Of a DNA stretch of 39,835 nucleotides, positions 15,166 to 23,258 are shown one piece after another. Positions within the stretch are counted from its first letter, which is position 1. Every line of letters begins with the position of its first letter. The notes under the pieces were generated by a model. It searched no databases. It was not told the origin of the DNA and worked only from the letters and a program-made list of their open reading frames with translations. The translations under genes were made by a program, and so were the position numbers. This DNA is from CAZIQY01 sp964541605. GTDB lineage: Bacteria > Desulfobacterota > Syntrophia > Syntrophales > UBA2185. Location of the stretch: NCBI GenBank assembly GCA_964541605.1, contig CAZIQY010000022.1, forward strand, positions 1-39,835, given 5' to 3'.

Positions 15166-17673
15166 TTAAAGCCTGTCTTGACGGAAGGGTGTGCAAACGA
15201 TATTGCTTCCGTCCGTAACGATGCTGACTGCTCCGTTTTTGTCTGTTCTGAATATCCTTGTCCCAAGCGTGGAATACCTCTTGAGGACTTCGGGATGAGG
15301 AAATTTATAGATATTATCGAGACCACAGCTGGCAACAGCAATCTCTGGACAAATACGTTTGATGAACGCTTCCGAACTGGATGTAAATCCGCCATGATGT
15401 GGAATAAACAAAACATGGCTTCTCATTTCCCGGTGCGATTGTATCAGGCGGCTTTCTGCCGCTTCGGAAATATCGCCGGGAAACAGAAAGTTTATATCTC
15501 CATACGTAATTCTCATGACAACGGACCGGTTATTTTCCTCTTCGAAGTACCGTGAAAAATCAGCGCGACTTTCAATAATTTTAGCAGGATTCAGAATATC
15601 AATCATGACGTTATCCGTTATCAATGTTTTGGTCGCTTCTGAAACAGATCGAAGGACAATCTTTTTTTCATCAATGATTCTTCGAAATTCTTGATAGTTA
15701 TATTCGTCCGAATCATCGCCGTTTGTCCATACTTCACCGACTTCAAAATTAGACAGGATGTAAAGCAATCCATTGAGATGATCAGGGTGTGGGTGGGTCA
15801 GTACGACAATATCAATCTTGCTGATTCTTTCATGCCAGAGAAACGGGCCGACAACGTATTTGCCCACATCAAAACCGCCCTCAGGAAATCCGCCGCCATC
15901 AATCAACATCTTTCTTCCAGCAGGCAACTGAACAAGGCTGGAACTTCCCTGGCCGACGTCAATGGCTGTTACTTTCATCGTTTTCACAAACATGTCTCGG
16001 GTGTTTAAATATATGACATCTGCAAAAAGAATAAAAATCAATATGATAAAGGATGTCCTGTATATAAATAATTGTCGTGGTCTATATTTACTCACATCTT
16101 CTTTGTTATTCTCAACGATTTTCATGTCGAGCAATTTTACACCGAGGATGAGAAGACCGTAGTAGAGTGCGATTTCATGTAGTGTGGGTGTAGATACAAA
16201 AAAAGACGATCCCGGAAGAGAGGCAAGAAAATCAACCATTGCAACGGACAACCAGACAAGAAAAGAAGATATATGAATGAAAAATACCGCAAGGGCGGAA
16301 GACATTAAAGCTGCTACGATGATTGCCATGCAGACGGGAATCGCGATGATGCCGAGCACGGGGACAACCAATATATTTGAAAGAAGGACAATGCTCGATA
16401 TCCGATTAAAATAAAACACGATCAAAGGCAGGGTTCCCAGTGTTGCACTCACCGATACGCTGATGAATATCAGGACATTTCTGAGCGTACTTCTATTAAA
16501 AATAGAATACCTTGATTCGACATCGGGGCTGATCTGCGGCAGCCATTCCATGAGTCTGGGCGTAATAAAAAGAATAGACCATACCGCGACAAACGACAGC
16601 TGAAACGATATGTCAAACAGGGCGTGTGGAGATATGGTGAGTATGATGATTGCCGCAAGGGCCAATGTGTTGTAAAGGTCTCTCTCTTTTCCGATAATAA
16701 TTGCGATCATGAAGGTGACGGCCATAATGGCAGCCCTGACCACGGACATGCCCATCCCTGCGATAAATGTAAATACAACGACGGGAATAATGGCAAATAC
16801 GGTGGTTACCACATGAATATTGAATCTCAGAAGCAGATATGTCCAGGACTTCATCAACAGCCTTGCCATGATGATCGATAACGCGGCTATAATCCCGATA
16901 TTGAAGCCCGAAATGGCGATGATATGGGTTGTTCCGGTTTTATTGAATTTTTCCATTACATCTTCTGGAATTTCTTTTTGATTTCCAAGAATCATGGCCT
17001 GAATGATTTCCCCGTCCGGCGAGATGGAATTGTCGCGAATGAGTTTTTTCAGTTTTTCTCTGAATGTCTCGATGTATGTTTTTATGAAATTCCCCTGATT
17101 TTCTCTTAAAACAACAATTCTGGAGGGATCATTAATAAATCCCCGAACGATGATACCTCTGTAGCGGAGATGTTTTACATAATCATAACCGCCGGGATTG
17201 TTGAAATTTCGTGGCGATTTCAGCCTGGTTCTGAACCGAACATACTCACCGTAGTTAAAAGACTGAAAGTTAGTAATGGAAAGCAGGACAAGGCCATGAA
17301 CAGGAATGATGACGTCATCACGAATGATTTTCATGGTCGAAATCGTGATTTCGGTTTTATCGGGCGACACTGCGGGATTTTCAGAAATTACGCCTTCAAC
17401 GACGATAGTTTCTCCAGCCGAATGATGACTGATATGACCCGGTTCCTGATCTGTGTGGACATAAAGATTTATATTGAAAATTCCTATAAAAAAAACTGAT
17501 ATCATCAAAAGCCCGATGGACAAAGTCCTCATGTTTTTTAAGCGAGCCGCAAGTAATAAAAGGAAAACAATAAATAGACAGATCGCTAATAAAAGATTGG
17601 GGATGTGAATATAATTGCCGGCGACAATACCTGTTATCATGGCAGCAAGAAATGGAACCAGTGGCATTCTCAT
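15166..17673 (-). CDS. comEC: ComEC/Rec2-type DNA uptake channel protein
   Basis: The 835-residue inner-membrane protein would pass single-stranded DNA into the cytoplasm during transformation. It has the full three-part layout. The N-terminal membrane and soluble OB-like domain (DUF4131, about 1-200) has GETIVVEGVISENP and YVRFRTRLKSPRNFNNPGGYDY. The central polytopic Competence domain (about 220-520) has the HIIAISGFNIGI signature. The C-terminal metallo-beta-lactamase-like domain begins TAIDVGQGSSSLVQLP, with THPHPDHLNGL near residue 627 and HHGGFTSSS. The metal-site residues are intact. It leads the comEC-hisS-aspS strand and diverges from the PilS-like kinase gene. If that pair controls type IV pili, the neighbourhood would make sense for DNA uptake. 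Confidence 0.93.
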   Translation of the reverse strand: MRMPLVPFLAAMITGIVAGNYIHIPNLLLAICLFIVFLLLLAARLKNMRTLSIGLLMISVFFIGIFNINLYVHTDQEPGHISHHSAGETIVVEGVISENPAVSPDKTEITISTMKIIRDDVIIPVHGLVLLSITNFQSFNYGEYVRFRTRLKSPRNFNNPGGYDYVKHLRYRGIIVRGFINDPSRIVVLRENQGNFIKTYIETFREKLKKLIRDNSISPDGEIIQAMILGNQKEIPEDVMEKFNKTGTTHIIAISGFNIGIIAALSIIMARLLMKSWTYLLLRFNIHVVTTVFAIIPVVVFTFIAGMGMSVVRAAIMAVTFMIAIIIGKERDLYNTLALAAIIILTISPHALFDISFQLSFVAVWSILFITPRLMEWLPQISPDVESRYSIFNRSTLRNVLIFISVSVSATLGTLPLIVFYFNRISSIVLLSNILVVPVLGIIAIPVCMAIIVAALMSSALAVFFIHISSFLVWLSVAMVDFLASLPGSSFFVSTPTLHEIALYYGLLILGVKLLDMKIVENNKEDVSKYRPRQLFIYRTSFIILIFILFADVIYLNTRDMFVKTMKVTAIDVGQGSSSLVQLPAGRKMLIDGGGFPEGGFDVGKYVVGPFLWHERISKIDIVVLTHPHPDHLNGLLYILSNFEVGEVWTNGDDSDEYNYQEFRRIIDEKKIVLRSVSEATKTLITDNVMIDILNPAKIIESRADFSRYFEEENNRSVVMRITYGDINFLFPGDISEAAESRLIQSHREMRSHVLFIPHHGGFTSSSEAFIKRICPEIAVASCGLDNIYKFPHPEVLKRYSTLGTRIFRTDKNGAVSIVTDGSNIVCTPFRQDRL

Positions 17674-17854
17674 CGAGTCAACTCATTAAGTACATTGTGA
17701 AAAGTAGATTGTAATGATATAACATACTAAAAAAAACGAACGCCACTTTTTTTTGTGCGGATTTCAGATGATCTAAATTGCCGACTGAGAAAAGGGGCAT
17801 AACTAAGAACCGGGAATCACCGGTCTTTTAACGGGAATCATCACAGTAACTACA
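17674..17854. promoter_or_regulatory. Divergent regulatory region between comEC and the PilS-like kinase gene
   Basis: This 181-base gap must hold both promoters. It contains a direct repeat CGGGAATCA (17811-17819 and 17832-17840, 21 bases apart, two helical turns) and an inverted repeat ACCGG-GAATCA-CCGGT (17809-17824). These lie just upstream of the kinase start. They look like a possible operator, but no known binding site matches. The kinase ATG has no clear ribosome-binding site. Confidence 0.3.
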
Positions 17855-19540
17855 ATGAATGATCCAATATTGCAGGATAAAATAAATATTACGGCAAGAC
17901 TCCGGTGGTTGATGCTTTCGAGAGTTGCCATTGCTACCTTTCTGCTTGGAATTACCGTCTTTATCAATATCAGAAAGACGGAACAGCTCCCGGAGACGTC
18001 CTTCACAGCCCTTTATTTTCTCATACTCCTGACATATCTGCTGTCCATTATTTATGTTTTTCTCCCTAAGTTCATCCGGAATCTTAGGGTTCATATCTAT
18101 ATCCAGACGTTATGCGATGTGCTATTAATTACCGGACTTGTCTTCGTCACCGGCGGCATCAGGAGCATCTACTCCGTATTTTATCCGCTGGTCATCATTT
18201 ATTCGGTATTGTTTCTCGCAAGGGGCGGCGGATTGGTCATCGCCTCTGCCTGCAGCATCCTCTACGGTTTGTTGCTGGATCTTGAATATTATCGAATCAT
18301 TCATCCTTTAAATGATATGGCTATTGATGGCTACCCGTTCAGCGCGGGATATGTCTTTACGAGGATATTCATTCATATTCTGTCTTTTTATATTATTGCC
18401 TTTCTCGCCAGTTTTGTCGTGGAAAAAGAAAAAATGGCAAGAGCGCTTCTTGAGGAAAAGGAAACAGCCTTTGACCAGCTGGATTTGCTGCACAGAAGTA
18501 TCATAGAGTCAGTTGACACAGGAATTATGACGGTCAACCTGCAGGGAAAGATTAAATCTTTCAACAGAGGCGCAGAGGAGATTACGGGATTTTCGTTTGG
18601 CGAGATTGAGAACAGATTCATTGACGAAATATTTCCGGAGTATTTTGACATCATTGGGAAGAGCGAAAAAGAAAGTTATAAAAAGTCATTTAAAAACAGA
18701 TTTGATATGTTCATCCCCGGCAAGGAAAATAAAAATCTGATACTCGGATGTTCCGTTTCCACACTCAAGGATAAGAAGGGCAGGAGGATAGGAGACATTC
18801 TCATTTTTCAGGACCTCACGACCATAAAGGAAATGGAAAATGCTCTTGAAAAAAGCAGAAGGCTTGCTTTCACCGGCGAAATGGCTGCCGGTCTTGCTCA
18901 TGAAATGAGAAATCCTCTCGCATCCATCAGCGGATCCATTCAGGTGCTGAAAAAAGACCTCAGACTGAATACTGCAGACGAAAAGCTTATGCAGATCATC
19001 ATGAGAGGAAAGGATCAACTTGAGAACTTTATCAAGGACTTTCTATTACTGGCGAGACCAACAGCCGGAAACAATGAATCCATATTCATCAGGGAAATCA
19101 TTGAAGATGTCCTTGAATCCATTCAGTATGTACCTGACTGGAACGAACATATCAGAATGTCGCTCTCTCTTTCAGACAACCTGATCCTTTATGCAAACAA
19201 GACTGAAATGAGGGAGGTCGTCTGGAATCTCGTATTGAATGCAATTCAGGCAATGCCGGAGGGAGGCGTTTTAGCCGTTCAAACGAATTTAATACGTGAT
19301 AACGACAACAAAGAATTAATTGAGATCCATGTCGGAGATACGGGAGTCGGAATAGAAAAAAAATACATCGAAAAGATTTTTGAACCATTCTTTACAACCA
19401 AGGAGAGAGGGACAGGCCTGGGACTTGCAATTGTAAACAGGATCGTGGAAAGTTATGCGGGACGAATACGGGTTAAAAGTATCCCGGAAAAAGGAACTGA
19501 CTTTATTGTAACGCTACCTGTAAAAAATAACAGACGTTAA
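17855..19540 (+). CDS. PilS-like membrane sensor histidine kinase
   Basis: The 561-residue kinase has a PilS-style N-terminus: a short ARLRWLMLSRV amphipathic start and about six membrane helices within residues 15-195 with no sizeable periplasmic domain. A coiled linker, a PAS domain (about 212-330), a phosphoacceptor helix with H349 (GLAHEMRNPLAS) and an HATPase_c domain (N-box NLVLNAIQAM, DTGVGIEKK, IFEPFFTTK, GTGLGLAIV) follow. In PilS the membrane part senses pilin; here that is only a guess because no pilA is in the window. The response regulator begins 38 bases downstream and is surely its partner. Confidence 0.9.
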   Translation: MNDPILQDKINITARLRWLMLSRVAIATFLLGITVFINIRKTEQLPETSFTALYFLILLTYLLSIIYVFLPKFIRNLRVHIYIQTLCDVLLITGLVFVTGGIRSIYSVFYPLVIIYSVLFLARGGGLVIASACSILYGLLLDLEYYRIIHPLNDMAIDGYPFSAGYVFTRIFIHILSFYIIAFLASFVVEKEKMARALLEEKETAFDQLDLLHRSIIESVDTGIMTVNLQGKIKSFNRGAEEITGFSFGEIENRFIDEIFPEYFDIIGKSEKESYKKSFKNRFDMFIPGKENKNLILGCSVSTLKDKKGRRIGDILIFQDLTTIKEMENALEKSRRLAFTGEMAAGLAHEMRNPLASISGSIQVLKKDLRLNTADEKLMQIIMRGKDQLENFIKDFLLLARPTAGNNESIFIREIIEDVLESIQYVPDWNEHIRMSLSLSDNLILYANKTEMREVVWNLVLNAIQAMPEGGVLAVQTNLIRDNDNKELIEIHVGDTGVGIEKKYIEKIFEPFFTTKERGTGLGLAIVNRIVESYAGRIRVKSIPEKGTDFIVTLPVKNNRR

Positions 19541-19578
19541 CGAAAAATGTCATAAAACCTCCTGGAAGGGAAATCACG

Positions 19579-20943
19579 ATGGCAAAGATTCTTGTAGTGG
19601 ATGATGACCAGGGTATAAGAGAATTTCTTGAAATCATGCTGAGCAGGGAAGGATACAATGTGACCTGTGCGGATGACGCCATAAAGGCATTGCATCGTTG
19701 TAAAAAAGATCATTATGATCTCATCCTCACCGATTTAAAGATGCCGAAGGTCGATGGCATTGATTTTCTGAAATCAGTTAAGGATATCTGCCCGGAAACA
19801 ATGGTGATTCTGATGACTGCCTATGCCTCGCCGGAGACAGCTGTTTCCGCCATGAAGGAAGGGGCATATGATTACATCGAAAAAGATTTCAATATAGAAA
19901 CACTTAAAAAAATCATCTGCATGGCCCTCGATAAAAAAGGAATTAAAAGCATTGATGCGCAGTTTATCAGGGAAGTGGAGGATGCCGTTTCCTTCGGCGA
20001 TATGATCGGAAAAAGCAAGGGCATCCTGAAGGTGTATTCCATCATCAAAAAAGTGGCGGAAACACCGGCCAATGTTTTGATTCTCGGCGAGAGCGGCACC
20101 GGGAAGGAACTTGTGGCCAAGGCAATTCATGAAAACAGTCCGAGAAAGATCAGGCCCTTTATTGTCATTAATTGCGGAGGCATAACGGATAATCTACTTG
20201 AAAGCGAGTGCTTCGGGCATATGAAAGGTTCCTTTACAGGCGCCCATATGGATAAACCCGGTCTTTTCGAAATTGCCAATGGTGGGACCATTTTTCTGGA
20301 CGAAATTGCAGAATTACCTCCAATTTTACAGGTAAAAATTCTTAGGGTTGTTCAGGAAAAAACCTTCAGAAGGGTGGGGGGAACAAAAGATATCAGCGTT
20401 GATGTGAGGCTCATCTCGGCCACAAATCAGAATCTTGACGATAAGATCAAGAACGGCACATTCAGGGAAGACCTCTTCTACCGTCTTAATGTGGTTCCTA
20501 TTCCAATCCCGCCGTTAAGGCATAGAAAAGAGGACATCCCCATCCTGGCAAAACACTTCGTGGAAAAATATTCGAAGTCATTCGGCAAGGAGATTAAAAC
20601 CATATCCACCTATGCCATGGAGCTTCTAATGGAATATCCGTTTCCCGGAAATGTCAGAGAGCTCGAAAATATCATCGAACGCAGTGTCGCCCTTGAAACG
20701 TCGAATATTGTTCTACCGGAAAATCTTGTTATCAATACGGGAATTCAGGATCCGAATTTCGCTCAGGAGAGCGACATACCGGATGCCGGCATCAATCTTA
20801 ACGAAGAAGTGGTGAAGTTTGAAAGACATCTGATTGAAATAGCCCTCAGAAAAGCGAGGGGATCAAAGACGAAGGCTGCTGAATTGCTTCACGTCAGTTC
20901 CGACTCATTGCGATACCGTATTGAAAAACTGGGCATTAGCTGA
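19579..20943 (+). CDS. PilR/NtrC-type sigma-54-dependent response regulator
   Basis: The 454-residue protein is complete: receiver domain with D52 as phosphoacceptor (LILTDLKMP), sigma-54 AAA+ domain with Walker A GESGTGKE (170-177), the sigma-54 contact loop GSFTGA (217-222) and Walker B FLDE (239-242), the FPGNVREL segment, and a Fis-type helix-turn-helix (about 425-454, KTKAAELLHVSSDSLRYRI). The conserved receiver lysine is present (K102) but followed by Asp where Pro is usual. GGAAGGGAAA precedes ATG 19579. It would activate RpoN-dependent promoters on phosphorylation by the upstream kinase. PilR is the closest match; the targets are not visible here. Confidence 0.92.
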   Translation: MAKILVVDDDQGIREFLEIMLSREGYNVTCADDAIKALHRCKKDHYDLILTDLKMPKVDGIDFLKSVKDICPETMVILMTAYASPETAVSAMKEGAYDYIEKDFNIETLKKIICMALDKKGIKSIDAQFIREVEDAVSFGDMIGKSKGILKVYSIIKKVAETPANVLILGESGTGKELVAKAIHENSPRKIRPFIVINCGGITDNLLESECFGHMKGSFTGAHMDKPGLFEIANGGTIFLDEIAELPPILQVKILRVVQEKTFRRVGGTKDISVDVRLISATNQNLDDKIKNGTFREDLFYRLNVVPIPIPPLRHRKEDIPILAKHFVEKYSKSFGKEIKTISTYAMELLMEYPFPGNVRELENIIERSVALETSNIVLPENLVINTGIQDPNFAQESDIPDAGINLNEEVVKFERHLIEIALRKARGSKTKAAELLHVSSDSLRYRIEKLGIS

Positions 20944-20962
20944 ATAAAATTTGAATTTTCTC

Positions 20963-20991
20963 TTGACATTCAAACTGTTCGGTTCTATACA
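20963..20991 (+). promoter_or_regulatory. Sigma-70 promoter of the transport/CoA-ligase operon
   Basis: A perfect -35 TTGACA (20963-20968), a 17-base spacer and -10 TATACA (20986-20991). Transcription should start about 20998, just ahead of the leader-peptide ribosome-binding site at 21001. No terminator separates it from the response regulator gene ending at 20943, so read-through from there is possible. Confidence 0.75.
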
Positions 20992-21013
20992 GTAACCCGC
21001 AAGGAGCACTTAT

Positions 21014-21079
21014 ATGATTTGCAACAAGGCAGACACTTTTTTTTATTTTTTTAGCGAGGTCTGCCTGCTGCGCTCATGA
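21014..21079 (+). CDS. Phenylalanine-rich leader peptide, 21 residues
   Basis: AAGGAG (21001-21006) stands 7 bases before ATG 21014, an ideal site. The frame reads MICNKADT, then the block FFYFF coded TTT TTT TAT TTT TTT (21038-21052), then SEVCLLRS and TGA at 21077-21079. Short leader peptides with clustered Phe codons, as in the pheST and pheA leaders of enteric bacteria, sense charged tRNA-Phe by ribosome stalling. Codon positions fit that logic. A ribosome waiting on the first Phe codons covers segment 1 (21027-21034) but leaves segment 2 (21058-21066) free. One at the stop codon covers segment 2. Whether the peptide is translated is not shown by sequence alone. Confidence 0.75.
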   Translation: MICNKADTFFYFFSEVCLLRS

Positions 21080-21111
21080 CCTGCAATCATGAATCAAGCC
21101 GTGGGCAGACC
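21027..21111 (+). promoter_or_regulatory. Pause hairpin / antiterminator of the Phe attenuator
   Basis: Segment 1 AGGCAGAC (21027-21034) pairs perfectly with segment 2 GTCTGCCT (21059-21066). Segment 2 as GGTCTGCC (21058-21065) also pairs perfectly with segment 3 GGCAGACC (21104-21111), with two wobble pairs and one more G-C pair extending it. Pairing 2:3 uses bases 21101-21108, which are needed for the first terminator, so the two folds exclude each other. Confidence 0.7.
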
Positions 21112-21133
21112 GCTGAGCTGTCCACGGTTTTTT
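21099..21133 (+). terminator. Attenuator terminator 1 (segments 3:4)
   Basis: CCGTGGGCAG (21099-21108) pairs with CTGTCCACGG (21118-21127), ten pairs including one wobble, with a 9-base loop and then six T (21128-21133). This is a standard intrinsic terminator, lying between the leader peptide and the first structural gene and mutually exclusive with the 2:3 antiterminator. Confidence 0.85.
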
Positions 21134-21150
21134 ATGTAATGGCCGTGGAT
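21120..21150 (+). promoter_or_regulatory. Second antiterminator pairing (segments 4:5)
   Basis: CCACGG (21122-21127), the 3' arm of terminator 1, is fully complementary to CCGTGG (21143-21148). With T-A and wobble pairs on the flanks the helix spans 21120-21129 with 21141-21150. It can form only if terminator 1 does not, and it removes the 5' arm of terminator 2. It would therefore carry an antitermination decision on to the second terminator. Confidence 0.5.
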
Positions 21151-21170
21151 TTTTCCAGGGCCATTTTTTT
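21138..21170 (+). terminator. Attenuator terminator 2 (segments 5:6)
   Basis: AATGGCC (21138-21144) pairs with GGCCATT (21159-21165). After a G-G mismatch, TGG (21146-21148) pairs with CCA (21155-21157) around a 6-base loop. The run of T ends at 21170, nine bases ahead of the AAGGAGGG site of the binding-protein gene. Two terminators in series before one gene imply tight control. Confidence 0.8.
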
Positions 21171-21191
21171 ATTCATTTGAAGGAGGGTACA

Positions 21192-22397
21192 ATGAGAAAG
21201 ATATTTCGGAAACTTACTTTAGTGATTGTTGCTGTTATTCTTGTCACAGGATCATACCTGACAGCAGAAGCCAAAAACATCAAGGTTGGGGCCGCCATTA
21301 ACCTGACGGGACCAGCCTCCACATGGGGTCAGTTCCATGCCAAAGGCCAGCAGGATTATTTCCGTTATGTGAATGAAGTCAAGGGCGGTGTCGGCGGCCA
21401 GAAGATAGAAATGATTCTTGTCGATACAGCTTACAAGGTCCCTGAGGCTGTTGCCGCGGTTAGAAAATTCGCTATTCAGGATAAAGTGGACATGATCGCG
21501 ACCTGGGGCGCCGGAGAAGGTCTTGCCGCTAAGCCCATCATTCAGCAATACCGCATTCCGACGATCAATTATTCTACGAGTTGGGAACTTCTTGAACCGC
21601 CCATCCATTATATGTACCTTCCTTTCGGCAGCTACAAGATGGACAGCTATGCAATTCTGGAATACATACGCACTATTCATAAAGGAAAGGAACCGCCGAA
21701 AGTAGGCCTCCTGACTTACAACAACGCGTACGGCCGGTCGATTCATCAGCCTTGCCGGGAATATGCAAGCAAGCATAAGATCAACATTGTAGCCATTGAG
21801 GAATTTCCACCTAAAACACTGGATTTGACAACGGAGTTGCTCCGATTACAGAAGCGTGGAGCCGAATACATTTTCATGCAGATGCTTCCCGCCACAATCA
21901 TAACGACTTTCAAGAGCGCCGATCGTATCAACTATCAGCCCGCATTCTTTGGCACATGGACATCAACAGATCCGGATTTCTTTAAGTTGGGCAAAGGCCT
22001 GATCAAAGATCGTCTTCGTATACAGTTTCCCGGAGGTCTCCCTTCGGACAGATCATCAGGCATGAAATTGATGAAGGAATTATGGAAGCGCTACGGAACG
22101 GTAAGTAAGTTTGATGCATCATACTGGGAAGGCGTGGTCGTGGCCATGATCATGGAGAAGGCATTTATAAAGTCGCAAAAAGTCTATAAACAAATTAACC
22201 GGGATACAATCAACAAGACCCTGGAATCATTCCGAAACGAAGATTTTGGCGGCCTTGTTCCGAATATTACGTACACAACGATCGATCACGGGGCCTCCTT
22301 CAAGGCAAGAATTGTGAAAGTTGGGGAGGATGGCTCCTTTACTCCCCTGACAAACTTTTACATTCCTGGAAAAGAAAAAATAAAGTTGATCAGGTAA
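21192..22397 (+). CDS. LIV/aromatic-type ABC transporter periplasmic binding protein
   Basis: The 401-residue protein starts with a basic signal peptide (MRKIFRKL, hydrophobic core to about 24, cut near AEA). It continues as a type I periplasmic binding protein of the LivK/HAAT family: IKVGAAINLTGPASTWGQ, later KVGLLTYNNAYGRS and the FFGTWTSTDPDFF segment. It captures the ligand for the LivHMGF-type permease encoded downstream. Members bind branched-chain or aromatic amino acids, amides, or aromatic acids; the Phe-type leader and the two CoA ligases favour an aromatic ligand, as inference. The frame is open from TTG 21177, but ATG 21192 is chosen since AAGGAGGG (21179-21186) lies just before it and the signal peptide begins there. 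Confidence 0.9.
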   Translation: MRKIFRKLTLVIVAVILVTGSYLTAEAKNIKVGAAINLTGPASTWGQFHAKGQQDYFRYVNEVKGGVGGQKIEMILVDTAYKVPEAVAAVRKFAIQDKVDMIATWGAGEGLAAKPIIQQYRIPTINYSTSWELLEPPIHYMYLPFGSYKMDSYAILEYIRTIHKGKEPPKVGLLTYNNAYGRSIHQPCREYASKHKINIVAIEEFPPKTLDLTTELLRLQKRGAEYIFMQMLPATIITTFKSADRINYQPAFFGTWTSTDPDFFKLGKGLIKDRLRIQFPGGLPSDRSSGMKLMKELWKRYGTVSKFDASYWEGVVVAMIMEKAFIKSQKVYKQINRDTINKTLESFRNEDFGGLVPNITYTTIDHGASFKARIVKVGEDGSFTPLTNFYIPGKEKIKLIR

Positions 22398-22411
22398 ATG
22401 GTTAAACGTTC

Positions 22412-23239
22412 ATGAAGGCATTCAGGGGACAGCCAACAATATTTTCCTCTAAAATCCGATCAGAAAAGCAGGCTGAGTTGGAAGTGAGAAATCTTTCCTT
22501 GAGCTTCGGCGGTATTATGGCCCTCAATAATGTCAGCCTGATAGTGCATACGGGCGAGCTTGTGGCTGTTATCGGACCCAATGGCGCGGGGAAAACGAGT
22601 CTGTTGAATTGTATTACCGGCTTCTACAGACCCCAGAAAGGTAACATACTTTTTAACGGACGGGATATCACGAATTTGCCAACCCATCATCTCATCCACG
22701 TCGGAATTGGCAGAACTTTTCAAAATATCGAATTGTTTCCAGGTATGTCTGTTTTATCCAACATGCTTCTGGCCCGCCATAACCACTGTCATTATAGTTT
22801 CGGTTCGGCCTGTTTATTTTCTTCGTCTGTCCGGAATGAAGAAGTTCGCCATCGGCGCGTTCTGGAGGAGCTTATTGACTTTCTGGAAATGCAGGCTATT
22901 CGCAAGAAAAATGTAGGATCCCTGCCATACGGTCTGATGAAAAGGGTCGAGCTCGGTCGGGCTCTTGCACTTGAACCAGCCCTGCTCGTTCTCGATGAAC
23001 CCTTTGCGGGAATGAACCTTGAAGAGAAGGAGGATATGGTCCGCTTTCTGACCGAATTGAACAAATCCTGGGGACAGACCATGATTCTTGTGGAGCATGA
23101 CATGTCCATTATCATGAGTATATCTGAGCGGATCACTGTCCTGAATTTCGGCGAAAAGCTGGCGGAAGGAACGCCAGATGAGATTCGCAACCATTCGGAA
23201 GTGATTAAAGCATATTTGGGTGAAAACTTAGCGGTTTAA
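22412..23239 (+). CDS. livG: LivG-like ABC transporter ATPase
   Basis: The 275-residue ATPase has Walker A GPNGAGKT (55-62), Q-loop FQNIELFPGMSV, a signature degenerated to LPYGLMKRVELGRAL as is common in LivG, Walker B LLVLDEPFAG and the H-loop EHDMS. The C-terminal FGEKLAEGTPDEI segment is typical of LivG. It pairs with LivF to power the LivH/LivM permease. It begins 14 bases after the binding protein gene and is co-transcribed; the start codon has no clear ribosome-binding site. A tail of about 20 extra residues precedes the usual LivG start. Confidence 0.92.
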   Translation: MKAFRGQPTIFSSKIRSEKQAELEVRNLSLSFGGIMALNNVSLIVHTGELVAVIGPNGAGKTSLLNCITGFYRPQKGNILFNGRDITNLPTHHLIHVGIGRTFQNIELFPGMSVLSNMLLARHNHCHYSFGSACLFSSSVRNEEVRHRRVLEELIDFLEMQAIRKKNVGSLPYGLMKRVELGRALALEPALLVLDEPFAGMNLEEKEDMVRFLTELNKSWGQTMILVEHDMSIIMSISERITVLNFGEKLAEGTPDEIRNHSEVIKAYLGENLAV

Positions 23240-23258
23240 AAAAAGCGGGTAACCTCCG

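Noticed and set aside
21065..21070. The CTG CTG Leu codons of the leader peptide as the sensing codons
   Set aside because: A ribosome stalled there would cover segment 2 and favour termination, the wrong sense; only two codons are present against four Phe codons placed correctly.
20998..21191. T-box riboswitch in the transport operon leader
   Set aside because: No T-box consensus (AGGGTGG/UGGNACC-type bulge) or Stem I is present, while a translated Phe-rich leader and trp-like alternation explain the sequence.
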